The notes under the pieces: model-generated
What the model saw: only the letters and a program-made list of their open reading frames with translations
The model's database searches: none
What the model was told of the DNA's origin: nothing
Assembly: GCA_020002185.1 (NCBI GenBank)
Contig: CM034536.1
Coordinates: forward strand, 10,378,764 to 10,442,763
Direction: 5' to 3'
Source of the DNA: Paraescarpia echinospica
Lineage: Eukaryota; Annelida; Polychaeta; Sabellida; Siboglinidae
Length of the DNA: 64,000 bases
Shown here: piece by piece, positions 40,601 through 54,600 of the stretch
Position numbering within the stretch: the first letter of the stretch is position 1
How the letters are laid out: every line of letters starts with the position of its first letter
Position numbers and translations under genes: made by a program

Positions 40601-42631
40601 GTACGTCATGGTTTACCTACGACACAATCAAAACAATCGATGGATCCAGTACGTCATGGTTTACCTACGACACAATCAAAACAATCGATGGATCCAGTAC
40701 GTCATTGTTTACCTACGACACAATCAAAACAATCGATGGATCCAGTACGTCATTGTTTACCTACGACACAATCAAAACAATCGATGGATCCAGTACGTCA
40801 TGGTTTACCTACGACACAATCAAAACAATCGATGGATCCAGTACGTCATTGTTTACCTACGACACAATCAAAACAATCGATGGATCCAGTACGTCATTGT
40901 TTACCTACGACAATCAAAACAATCGATGGATCCAGTACGTCATGGTTTACCTACGACACAATCAAAACAATCGATGGATCTAGTACGTCATGGTTTACCT
41001 ACGACACAATCAAAACTATACTTGGTCGTTGAAATTAAAGTTTCTGGGGATAAAACTGTTTGTTTACATGACAGCGCAACATTTTCTAAGGCTTGGCCTC
41101 AATTCCTACATAATACTTCATAATAATATATAAAGCACCACATGATACGTCATAAATTCCAAATTGCAAACATTGTTACGGGCTTACTGAACGCGTTTGG
41201 CGGGCAGTATACCTTCAACATAGTTAGTACAGTCTTAAGAACATTGCATTTATTAATAAATTAAAAACTCTGAACAGACTGCCTCCCTCTACCACTGACG
41301 TATTGTTGGGTCGACAGAACGCAAGGGGCCGACAGAGCTGTCAGTGAATGGCAAGAGCAGTCTGACTGGACGACGGATCATCCTACAGTCTAAGGCGGTC
41401 ATCTCACGAGGTCTCACTGTGGTGGACATGAGTGGACAGGGACTGACAATCATTGCTGGCTCACTATTCTCAAGTGAGTGACCAGCTGCTCTAGGGTCAT
41501 GTCTCGGTAAATGGGTCAAAATGAATTCAGTGCATGCGGGTGAGACTGTGGGTGTTTGTGTGTGAGTGTACATGTGTGTATGTGAGTGTACATGTGTGTG
41601 TGGGTGCGTGTGTGAGTGTACATGTGTGTGTGGGTGCATGTGTGAATGTACATGTGTGTGTGGGTGCGTGTGTGAATGTACATGTGTGTGTGTGTGGGTG
41701 CGTGTGTGATGTACATGTGTGTATGGGTGCGTGTGTGAATGAATGTATGGGTGCATGTGTGAATGTACATGTGTGTATGGGTGCATGTGTGAATGTACAT
41801 GTGTGTGTGGGTGCGTGTGTGAGTGTACATGTGTGTATGGATGCGTGTGTGAATGTACATGTGTGTATGGGTGCGTGTGTGAGTGTACATGTGTGTATGG
41901 GTGCGTGTGTGAGTGTACATGTGTGTATGGGTGCGTGTGTGAATGTCCATGTGTTTATGGGTGCGTGTGTGAATGTACATGTGTGTATGGGTGCGTGTGT
42001 GAGTGTACATGTGGATGCCTCTGTTGCCTTTCGATGCATTGTGATAGACATATCTGTAGCCAGCAATGATTTCAAGTACATGGAACTTTTATTTATATAC
42101 TTATTTAACATTGAAATATACTTTATTATTACATTTTTATTATATTCGTGTGTGTGTGTGTGTATCTATTATATATACCTGCCAATTTATCAACTGCAGT
42201 ATTCTAAAACAAATTAAACCATGTAAAAGAAAACACAGAGCAAGTAGCAAGTACAGTGCCAGTTCCCTCCTACAATACAAATCAGCAACCACACCGTCAC
42301 AGTCCATCAGGCGTCAAACTGTTCCCTTTCCACCAGGGCGTACCATCGGTGCTCTCGACCTATCGAGTAACAACATCCGTGTAGTTCCGCCAGACATTCG
42401 CCGCCTGGTCAACCTGACCCATCTGGACATCAGTAAGACAGCGTGCGGTACATGTGCTGACTTGAGGTGAGCCACTTACATGTATTCTCAACAACTGCTT
42501 TCTAATTTGTTTTGAAATAGCCGAGTTCAAGACGAGCACTGTCATGTTGAGGGCATATCGTAGGGCATATCATAATGTATTATCTATTCATTCGTTTTTA
42601 TATCAATTCAAGATCTTTGTGTATCTCCATA

Positions 42632-42662
<31 letters not shown>

Positions 42663-45600
42663 ATGGAGATACACAAAGATCTTGAATTGACTTGACCAGG
42701 TATATATATATATATATATGGAGTGAGATTATGGAACTTTATAAATGTACCCCTTGTATTCATGATATTTCTAAACTAACTTATTCAATCTATTTATTTA
42801 ACTGATTTATTAACCTTAATTATCTTAGGGATTTAGCCTGTTAATTCATTTCATTTATTTCCATACTTTTCATATATTTAACTTAGATTGTATTACGCTG
42901 TTCATAAATGATCTAATTTTGTTTTACTATTCCATTTTAATGTTTTAGTTAGTTTTTCTGCCTTTGGTATTTCACCTGGCTACATAACATGTTATAGTAT
43001 ATGTTAAATGACAGAAGTATCACCACTTGCACAACCATTTAAAAACTGCTACAAGTTCCATTCTATAATACTATTAGTTACAATTTAGTAGAAATGGCTG
43101 CGAGCTGTTATTCGCTGTAAGTTTTTCAAATATACAGTAATATACACTTCTGTTCACTACTTTTCCATTGTCTTCCTCAGTTATTCATACTTGTTGCAAA
43201 TAGTCTAACAATAATGGATAGCTCTTATATAGTGCACATCTTTTTAGGCAAAAAACTCAATGAACTAGTACATATCCTTCACACACGCACGCACGCACAA
43301 ACATATCATACATTATGCGTGTTACATATATATATATTATATATATAAGTGCACATGTGCGTGTGTGTATGAATATGTATTTAGAACTGGTGGGAATGCC
43401 TGTCAGGAACATATGTCTTTAAACTAGATTTAAATATCGAAAGAGTAGGCAGATTTCAAATCAAGTAATCTGTAACTTACAATACAGCAACTGAGTGTTG
43501 GAAATAAATTAATGATTGACCAACTTATTGCCGGATTGATGAAGGTCCTCCTCATCTCTGAGTGCAACCTTCCATTCGTCCCGCCAGCGGTGTGGAAGTG
43601 TCGCCATCTACGTGTACTAGACATCAGTCGCAACCGCATCAACACCCTGATGACAGACATCGGCGAACTGGAACACCTCGAACACTTCAACGCGCAGCAG
43701 ACAAACATCGCGAACCTGCCTGCCGAGATCGCCTTCTGTCAGAACCTCGAGGAGCTTTTGTTGTGGGGGAACGCCATCGAGAGTCTCCCTGACACCATGA
43801 AGGTGCGTGCAGTCATCCGTGACGGTTCACCCGTCCTTCTTCCCGTTGGTCCCTTGAGGGGCAGAGGGCATACTACTCAATCCGTTCCACCCTCTCAATA
43901 ATATTTTTTCATCAATCTCAACATTCTGCTGTTGTTTCCCACTCTCGGCTGTTGATTCCTGCACTCTCAAGATCTCTCTTCACATTGTCTCTCTATCTTA
44001 ATCTTGCACTTCTTTTTCTCCATCTTCTGTTCTCCATGCTTTTATTTAGCAAATCTTTCCCCACTCATCCTCTATGTGTCCTGCCCATCTCAGTCTGCTC
44101 CAAACTACTAATTTTTCAGGTGTTTCTTCATTCCGATCTCTTGTCTCAACTATCTCCATATTATTGCTGTCTTCTTGCGTCATGCTTACATATTCCTCTC
44201 ACACGGTTGTTCTCTACCATTTGCAGCTCTACCCATATACCTTATTAACCCCTATAGACGTGCACTGCCTAACAGACGTGCACCCCCTTTTACAGAAGTG
44301 AAACCACCCATGAAAACTGATTTTCGGTATTGAACGTGCACTTCGAAAATGCAAAATACGGTAATAATACCGCTGGTGGCACCAACTTGCAGATACTGTG
44401 TAGATAACAATTCATTATACTTTTTTCCATAAGGTGGTACATTTATAATTTGAGCGACTTTCGTTTCATTCGCAAAGTCAGGCATGTTGTCATAATCAAG
44501 TAAACCTTCCTACAGTCGAAGGGATGAAATAACGTGATATTCACAATTGCGTAGCCATCTGTAGCCAGAAAGAAGGCTCAAAACAACGAAGCACGCTCCA
44601 ATGTCTTCGTCTTTCGAGAATCGCTCCCTTCGGCATCACGCTCGCAGTTGCCGGGTTGATCTTGCCCCGTTGCATTACTGGCAAAGCACATGGGTTTGGA
44701 TTATTTGAGTGCCAGTTGTGCACAGACGGAGTTTTATCCGGCAATGCCTAATGATGTCTTCTGGCCAGCGTGATGATCGACAGTTAAGCACTGCTCAATG
44801 TATCGATCTGGCGATTGTCCGAATTCCAGAGTTATAAAACCGCAAGCACTGGTGTCAGTTGTCTGTCCTGAGTGGCATGATGAATATCGTCTTCTATCGA
44901 CCGAACGCTTAGAGTTGCACATGCGTGACGTGTATGCAATTTGTGCGTTCGTCCACCGCTGGCAGCTTGTGCTACGCATGTCTTATGATAAATCAAGAGA
45001 CGCATAGTGCATGTCTATTGGGGATAATACGGTATCATGTAAAGCAATTCTGAGTAGTTTAAAAAAATATCAACACTGATCACTCAGAAACAACTCATCA
45101 AGTTAGGTTAGTGTCCAAGTTACCCCCCCCCCCATCCAAACCTGTAATATTGCCAGGGGTAGAACTTCAGCATTTATTTTACTGGACAGCAGGACTAGTA
45201 AAGACAAAAGTTTACTAGTCCGCCAAAAGGTTTACTAGTCCTGAAAATATCAAAACAACACAAATTTAAATTGCAACAAATGCGTCAGACGGTCCATGGT
45301 GGCCGTTTTCAGCACTTGAATGGCTCGGTGGGCAGTTGCAGTGTTTTTCCAGCTTGCGTTTTTCTGCTGGTTTTGCAACCCCAGTCAAGTAATGATACAT
45401 CGTGCATAAACGTAGACTAATAAAGCAATGTAGATGTAAACCGTATTCGAAAACCGTGCATTTGAAAATGACCACCAATTGCACTCATTAGCCCTACCCC
45501 TCTACCAGATACGCTAAACCAAACAAAACTGTCATTTCAGAATTCGATGTCACACAACAGCCAATCAACAGCACTGTTTCACTTTTCACTGTCGCCTCAT

Positions 45601-48600
45601 TACGTAAAGAATTAGTTTGTCAATGGTACGGATGGTGGCATCATGCAACATGCTGATTTTTACTAGACAGCCGGACTAGTTGGTAGGCAGATTTACTAGT
45701 CCGCCGTAATCTTTACTAGTGTACGGACTAGCGGACTAGTGGGTAGTTCTACCCCTGCAGTTAGGTTAGTGTCCAAGTTACCCCCCCCATCCAAACATAA
45801 TTCAGAAGTTACCATAACAAAGAGTAGGCATATATCTTCAACATTGTTTTTTCTTGTTTGAACAATACATATTGAATACTGCAAATACAGTACAAATTGT
45901 TTTTTGTAAATTCACTAAACATGCACTTAAAACGTTTCGTTCTAACACAACATTGTGGCCTGCCTGCCATCAGCAGATGGTGAAAGGATAATTTCCTTAG
46001 AGTCAGGATAGTATTCTCATTTTAACATTTCTCCTCTCAAATTACACATAGCATTATTTACAAACTAATTTGACTGATTCAACACAACTGTTACATGTAC
46101 ACTACAATGTAGATTACACTGAGCTGTATCCCTTGTAGGAGCTACCCAAGCTGCGATATCTGGCCGTCAACTACCGCAGCTTCTGTTCCATTGTCGACAC
46201 ATACATGGAGCGCCTGTTACGCAAGGGTCAGATCCAGTCGGAGCACCTGCCACCCGTCATCTTTGAGATGCCTGGACTGAGCGTGCTTGACCTCGAAGAA
46301 ACCAAGATCAACTGCCTGCCACGCACATGCGTCTCGAAACTACGCGAGCTTTACCTATCCAAGAACTACCTCCAGAAGATGCCGTCCATGACAATGACCC
46401 TCGACCAGCTCGAGATCTTGGACATCTCGCATAATATGATCAAGACGATCCCAACAGGAATCGAGCGGCTGACGCAGCTGCGGGTGTTCAACCTCACGGG
46501 GAACAACATCGTCGACTTCCCAATCGCACTCGGCAAGCTCAACCGGTTGACAGAGTTGCTGATGGGCCAAAACAAGTTGTTCCAGCTGCCGGCAGAGATC
46601 AGCCAGCTGCGGCAACTCAAGAGGTTTATTCTCGATAAGAACGAGCTGTGCTCGCTGCCGACGAGCATCGTCGAACTCGAGGCGCTGGAAACGCTTGATC
46701 TGACGGCCAACAAACTGGAAGGGCTGCCGAGAAACTTCTACAATATGAAGAGTCTGACGACGGCGCATACCTACCGCAAGTACTACAAGTATGGGCTGTG
46801 GCTGCACAAGAACCCACTGATGGTGCCGCCACCTAGTGTGTGGATGACAAACAACCCGGAGCGGATCTACTACTACCTGCGCAAGCTGGAGATTCGCCAG
46901 ACGCCAGATCTGCAGCGTCAGAAGCTGATGTTGCTGGGTGCGTCACAGAGCGGAAAGACAAGTCTCATGCGGACGCTACACATGGGCCAATCGGTGCTGA
47001 TGCGCCCCCTGGTGGACAGCACGCAACTGCTGGAGCTGCGGGCGTGGCGCACGGTGAATCTCATCTCGTATCTGATGTATGATTTCGGTGGGAACCCTGT
47101 TTATCGGCCAACATTACCGCTCTTTGTCGACGCCAACGCGTTCTTCTTGATCGTGTACGATCATCATGCCTACACACAGGATGAGAACTACGAGCAGGCG
47201 ATTGGCGATTGGCTAGAAATGCTCCTGATGCACGCGCCGGGTGCCGTCGTCAAGATCGTTGGCACGCACATCGACTTGTGCACTGACTGCATAGAGGGCG
47301 CCAATGAGTACGACAGTGTTGTCTTGCAATTGATAGCGCGTATACGTGCACAGCTTAACGAATACATGGAGAAACTGAATGAGGAGCTCGCGGACATTGC
47401 TGACAAACTTAATGGCAAGGAACTCGAGGCGTATGAAACGGAACAACTGAAGAACCAGAAGAAGCGACTGGAGTACTTAGAAGCGAACCGTCTGCGGCTC
47501 ATTGATGACGTGGCGCTAGTAAGTAACGCTGAAGGCACGCGTGGACTGCCTGAACTGAAGGAAGAGCTGGAGATCATCAGCGTTGACAAAACGCTGTTCG
47601 CGCATGCACAGCGAAGCGTGCCGAACTGCTGGTTCAAGCTGAATGACGCATTCAAGACGCACAAGTCGCTGAGCCTGTCGTGGAAGGAGGCGTGCGTGAT
47701 CGCGCGGCGTCTCGGCATCGCCAGCGAGCCATTGGTCGACTGTCTGCACTTCCTGCGAGACATCGGCCAGGTGCTGTGGTACGACAATGTCCCCCACCTC
47801 TCCTCCACCATCTTCCACAAGCCCACACAGCTTGTGTGGGTTCTCCGCGGAGTCTTCCGCCACGACACGGCGACGTTCTTCGACTTCGCATCGAACCGCG
47901 CGCTTAAGTGCAAGGGCGGCTTCACGGAGGATGTATTCCTCGAGGCGGAACGCAACTTCCACCAGACTGGGGAGATCTCCCGCGCTCTCCTCCTCTGTCT
48001 CTGGTTCTACCTCAAGCTCAACTACACCGCCTTCGATGACCTGGTGCAGCTGACGCCCAAACTTGACCTGTGGTACACCATCCCCCAGTCGATACAGCCT
48101 CTACATTACTCACAGTTTCAACCCCTCCTTGTCGTCCCCAGCTTCAACCACGAGACCCACGATGCCGCTGATCTCGCTCGGCGCTGGCCGGAATCGCTGC
48201 CGACGAACCAACGAGAGCTCTCCCTCCAGCTGTGGTTCCCCCTAGCCTTCCCTCGAGGTGTCTATGAGCGGTACGCCTGTCATCTCCAGGCGCTTGTGTA
48301 CTTCCGCATCGACTGGCGAGATGTGATCTACGCAGAGCTCGAGTCATGTAAGCTGTTGGTGTCACAGGATTTGGACCCGGAGAAAAATGGACCCTTCCTG
48401 GTGCAGTTGCGAGGCGTGGAACTGCGTCGACTCAAAGAGGCATGGCTGGTCCTGATACGAGAACTGAGAAACGTGTTGAAGACCACGCCAGGTCTCGTGT
48501 GGTACACAAAACTATGTGCAGAGGGATGTGAGCCATTTGACCTGGCTGAATGCTTCCCCCCAGAGGCTCAGGTCATATAACACGGACGGCCGTTGTGACA

Positions 48601-51600
48601 TTCTGCACAGAATATGCCACAAACAAAACATCCATCTGTCAAACTGGATATTGGGGGTCATTACACGACTAAATTTACCCAAACAATGATAGGGTCACAA
48701 CTATAATATTATTGCTGTGCCAGAATAAATGTCAAGCCCCCCTGACATTGCCATTACATATATATATATTACCTACACCAAGTCTAGTTTAAATGTTTCA
48801 ATTAGAATATCATGCTTGACTTACCTGCCGAGTGACAAGGGTTAGGGTGACAAATTATATCTAAAAACTATGATTTTCCAAACATACTGGTCATTTTATA
48901 AAATCCATACATCACTGGCATGATCAATAAGTTAAAATTAATATAGCTTATAATATACCGAATGATTTTGTGATAACAAATATTAGACTTGGAACAGATC
49001 TGATGACAACTGAAATATGTGTGAATTAATTTATGTAATAGCAAAAATGCAATCATTGAAATGTGATATTTGTACAAAGTGTGAGCGAGTGTGAGAATAC
49101 ATGTCTAATGTATTACAGCATAATAGAGATATTAATGTAGGATTAAAAAATGTAAAAGAAAGCGTTTAATTCTGATTATAAAAAATGCAGCAAAATCTAT
49201 TTTTTGAACAAACAGTTCTAGTATAAACATACACCTCACTGTTGCAGATATAATCATGACGGTTCACTTCACATGATCACAGTGTCTTCAAACAGTTCTG
49301 CTATGTTCTTTCGTAGCCAGGCAGTCAAGAATTCAAATTCTTTGCCAGCCTGTATCTTTTCCTATAAATCTCTCATTGTTATACAGTTTTAATTTACCTT
49401 ATTTCTCGTGAAATAATGCTTGTCCTAGCTGCTTAAATTGATGCTGCTAAATTGTTAGCATGACACCTTCCATGCTCGAAATCCTGGGTTGTTTGTCAAC
49501 CGCAGAACCAAGATTATTAAGTGTGAAGAGAGAGAGATCAAATGGGCAGATATGAACTGCTGGGAGTCGACTAACAACATAGAAGACCGGAATAAACAGA
49601 GAAGGACGACAGAGGGGGCAGAATGGATGGGTGATTTGGATTCAGGGTTCACATACTTGAGTAATTATACAATTCCATGCTCTTTCTAACCTTCCTTTAA
49701 ACAAATCTATGCCAAAACTGACTTACATATGAGCATGATAGTTACACACAAAGTAGCTTATAAACTAAGGGCAGCAGTTATAAATGACCATTTCACAATA
49801 TTTAGATATATTAAAACATGTTCCCGTAGTGACACCATATGGAGGTGAGTGGTTCGACTCTCAGTTTCCATAGGCAGAGAACTGAAAGGGGGTTCGCCCT
49901 TTTATTTCTGAAAACTTAGAATTCTAGGCTTTCCCATGCAATTTAGAAAATTCCAGGCTATCAAGGCCTTAATTTTTAACTAACAACATTTGATGCTATT
50001 CAAGGATTTCCATGCCCTGTATGAACCCCATGTGGTTCCCGAAACCACACCAAAAGGGACCATGGAGACCCACGTAGGATGCGACAAACACTTACCTGTG
50101 TGTAGAAGGCAAACACGCGCTGGGACCGCACCGGGGAGAGAAACATGACGGGAACAGGGATCTCGTAGACAAACGTTGCCACCACCCCCAGTTTGAGGAA
50201 CCACTCGGGCAGCTGATGGGCCCACCAGGCCAGCGGGGTGGGGATACACTGCAAGCAGACAGCCAGCTAACACAGTCCAGAATGATATGTGTGACCTGTC
50301 GACTTCTCTAGATTCTCTCCATCATCTTCACGGTGATATTTATTGCAACAACCATCTTCGAATGGGGGCTGGGCTCTACCTCATACAAAAGCTTCACCAG
50401 ACTCCTCACACATTTCAATTTTCACATTTCTATACATTTTTTTTGTTGTTTTCTTTGGTATCTGTTTGTGTTTTTAGTAAGAAATTGTGGCTTGTTGGAT
50501 AGCTCATTTATTCAGCTTTCAGAAAATGTACACTTTTATGGGTTTGCTTGTTATAATTATGTCACTATTGATCAATCTTCTGTGCAGGGTAATGGAATAC
50601 TGAATACAAGTGAGAAACAGGATTCCGTAGAGCACATTTTTATCATGAAAATTACTCCGAAAGGGTTACATAGATACACTGTGATTACTTGCATGCCTAG
50701 GTACAGACAGTCGATCCTCTCTCTTCTAGCTCTACCTCATACAAGGGCTTCATCGAATACACTAACAGGTTCACATGCATAAAGGCAACTCATGCTCTTT
50801 CTTCTACTGTTCAGGTCAAGTCAAAATGTTACATTACAGATCTGGCCAGTATAATTTGAGTTCAACCAAACAAATATGTTATTGATGTTTGATATGCAAA
50901 TTTAAGCGCTATAATTCTTGTAAGAAAATAAAAAATCGTCCTTCAACATGTGTGCCCCGCCACAGTGAATTGGGTATTAATTCTCACAGGCCTATTCAAC
51001 ACATGAGCCTGCCTAAGTCATGTACCATCAATTTTGTGATTTTGGCACAAACACACATTGTAATCCTACCTTTCAAAGTTATTCTGTGGTAATTACACGT
51101 GTTATGAAGTCAAGACTGCACTCATCTTGTGTACAGCATATTGCATAATCTAGTGAACCATGGGCTTGAATTTGGATAACTGAAACTGATCCACCATTTT
51201 TACGATACAAATTTGTTTAGTTTGTGTTGCCTTACCACAAAGTTTTATTGGAGTAAATTCTTACCTGTGTTTCAAAGTGATAGTTGAGAGCTGAAAGAAC
51301 AGAAGCAATTCAACAATTAAATGGTTCAACAGTGCTGAACACCCACAAAAAGATTGAGCATTTCATTAAGCAAATACACATTTTAAAGATGCATTCATTC
51401 ATGGAAATATTAAAAATGGATTTATTATAAAACATAAATGCTTGTTCATTCATCAAAATTGTTATATATACAAGGCCATTCTAGTCATTATAGCTAACAC
51501 TTAAAGATTAAAGCATTATTTTGTTATCACTAAATACAAATGCTATTTTATTGATACCGTGGACTTACACTATCAGGTAACACAGTTCCATATATTTGAT

Positions 51601-54600
51601 ATTCCTTTTAAGTTATAACCATGCAAACATAACACAGTGCAGGCATAAACAGAGAATTCAATTCAAAAATAGTGCCCACAGGGGCTTAGCCAGAGACCTG
51701 CATGCCCATCTTCAAGACTGGCAGATGACTGGCCAAGACAGATAATCACAACTGATAAGAAGGAATTTAGAGAGGTCCAGCTGGCCACTAGATTAACTAA
51801 TAGTTCAAAGTCTATGGGCCCTCATTATTAGTCATAGCTTCAAGGCAAGCCCTTCACTTGCTAAAAGGCAGTTTTTATTAACTCAGGACTGACAAAAAAT
51901 TATTTCTGGCTAAAGGCCAGCACCTACCGGTGAGTCCCCACCAAGTTGGGCAGCCACTGGTCAGTTTGACCACACCAGATGCAAACATGAGTCTGAAGGT
52001 GAGCCACTTGACGAGCCAGAGACCAATGGCATCATGCTGGTGATTTGCAGGCCGACTCGCAAAGCCAAACATGTTGAGTGGCGCGAGAACCAGAGTGAGG
52101 AAGCCAGTCTCCAGCAACAGGATGTCCCTGGAAGACAATAACACACTCAACCTTGGATCATACTTGTAGAGCACAATGGCTAGAGCATCGGAGTCTCAGT
52201 CAAGAGAACCCGGGTTCGAATCCTGTGCTGAAATGTTGAATCTTGGGCATGTTCGTTCATTCTACGTTGCTCCAGTTCATCCAGCTGTATGAATGTGTAC
52301 CTAGCTATAGACAGTGGTGGATGTTTGTGTACGGATAGTCTGTGTGCATTAATTGCAGCGTGGCTGAGAAGAGAAGTCGAGATGGTGTCCTATTGAATTT
52401 ATCTTTTTAGTTGTGTATCATATGCTCTACAGGGTACAGGGTATATATATATAGTAAAAAATAGGTTATTATATACAGCAGTATCCAGTCATTAGGACTG
52501 GTCAAAGCACTTTACACCTTATTCCCTGGGAGACCTGTTCAATCGAACATCATCTCGACTTCTCTGGGAATCATTCAGCCATGCTGCGATTACTGCAACT
52601 GTTATTACACAAATATCCACCACTGTCTACAGCCAGGTACTCCTTCATACAGCCAAGTGAACTAGAGCAATGTAGAGTGAACGAACTTGTACCCATGATT
52701 CGAAACTACAGCACAGGATTCAAAACCGGAATTTTTTTAGAGTAACACTTCAACCAGGATGCCATTGTGCTTCATATATATATGGTATCATTGGTATGTG
52801 TCATCAATTTTATACGGTGTAGAATTGTATACATTCGTGTGGATGTAACAGTGGCACCACACCATGGACTAGACACCAGTATGACTCCTTACAGTTTCTT
52901 GGATTTCAACCAAGAAACTGTGACACATCTATGTGTGTGGTGTCTGCAGGGCTTAGCCAGAGACCTGAACTGATAAGACAGGTGGAATTTAGAGGGGGGC
53001 AGCTGGCCACTAGATTAACTAATAGTTCCAAGTGTAGGGCCCACATTAATGACTATCACTGGCATAACTGGCAGTAAAACAAATCGAATGGATCAGTATT
53101 AATTAAATAAATCGTTTAATTGACCCCGGTTTGTGAATGAAAAAAATGGGCCAAGTGGCCCTGAAGTACTTTGGACTAATACGTATATATGTGACCCCAG
53201 CTGACCGAAAGAGTGATAAGTCGGAAAAATTATAACATTGTTTTCCTACATCCTTGTAAAGGTTTGGTAGGGTGCTTTACACGGTTTCAAAAATTATGAC
53301 TGCTACAAAAATTGGCGAAGTTATGGAGGATTGAACATGGTAGGGGTCAAAAAGTGAAAATGAAGAAAACGGCTGTTGAAGTTTTACAATATACATGTAT
53401 ATGCAAATGGATTGCATGGAAATATTACATGCACAACATTCAAATGTGGCACACAGTATGTAATATGTATGTTATGTTGCACTGGAAGTACAAATGTGCT
53501 GCTACAAAGACTTATCAAGTTATGCCAGATTATGTCTTTATGTGTAAAACTAAGAGGACAGATTATTTGAGAGCAAAAGGTAGACTCACTGTTTGATACA
53601 CTTTAAAACCTACAGGCAACTGTCCAGTTTAACAGGGGTCTAGTGGCTTAATGCTGTCTGTTGACACAAGCTACTGCCTGTGACCAATTACAGATTAGTC
53701 ACAGTTTCCATCAAACAATAGCAGGCAGAGAATCTTAGCTCCACAGCTGGGAGTAATACACAACCAGAGCCACCACTGATTCATGGTCAAGTAGATTAGC
53801 TCAATGCACCAACTAAGACAATACACAACACTGTGAGTGACAGTGTCCAGAGTGAGGCCTAAGCAGTGTCCTCATTGCTGAATAGATCAATTAAACCTGC
53901 CAAGTGGGTGACATTCTGCACAAGTGTTCATTAATCCTTAGTGATTGTTCAGAACACCAGACTGACCACATACCTAAACAAAGCGAATGTAATAGGTGAA
54001 GAACAGGCAGTGTTCAAATAGGGGTATTGGTTGAATTGTATTTGTCTCGACGCAAAAGGCTTTATTGTGCCTTTATCGATTATAAGAAAGCATTTGATTT
54101 AGTAGACCGGTCCTCCCTGTGGTCTAAGATAATTTCATGCAGTATTAATGGTATTGTGTTGAAAGTTGTATACAACATGTACTAAAATGCTAAATCATGT
54201 ATAAATCAGGGCCAGGCTGTGTCAGTCTTCTTCTCATGTGATGTATAGGTATGGCAAGGAGAAAACTTGTGTCCTTTGTTATTTGCTATTTACCTGAATC
54301 ATTTTGAACACTGTTAGTCACAATTATAACGGACTTGACATGGCAGCTGGTGAAATTTACAACAACCTTAGGGATGATGATGAAGAAAATGTATGTTCTA
54401 CTATATGCTGATGACACTAGAATGATTAAATCAAATACAGATTTCTTGCTTGTGTATAGCGGAACTATGTCAACTCTTCTAATGGTTGACATTTGGTTGT
54501 TTCAGGTGTCAACTATATTGTGAATCTGTAATTATTAGTCTATATTGATACAATTGATTTACACAGTACCATGTCTACACAAGGCATGGCAAGCATAAAC

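Noticed and set aside
39328..41123. ORFs of 374-558 codons ([10 protein letters not shown]... and KTIDGSSTS... repeats)
   Set aside because: 48-bp satellite in a ROCO intron; neighbouring exons join in phase without it.
41289..42217. Long frames [11 protein letters not shown]... and the antisense [10 protein letters not shown]...
   Set aside because: 30-bp TG-rich minisatellite between two ROCO exons.
46355..48365. Antisense ORFs up to 255 codons opposite the ROCO terminal exon
   Set aside because: Shadows of a GC-rich real exon; no independent motif or splice signals.
51260..52130. LMF1 instead of LMF2
   Set aside because: The [17 protein letters not shown] and [15 protein letters not shown] combination and the C-terminal layout fit LMF2 better, from memory of the families; a tree would settle it.
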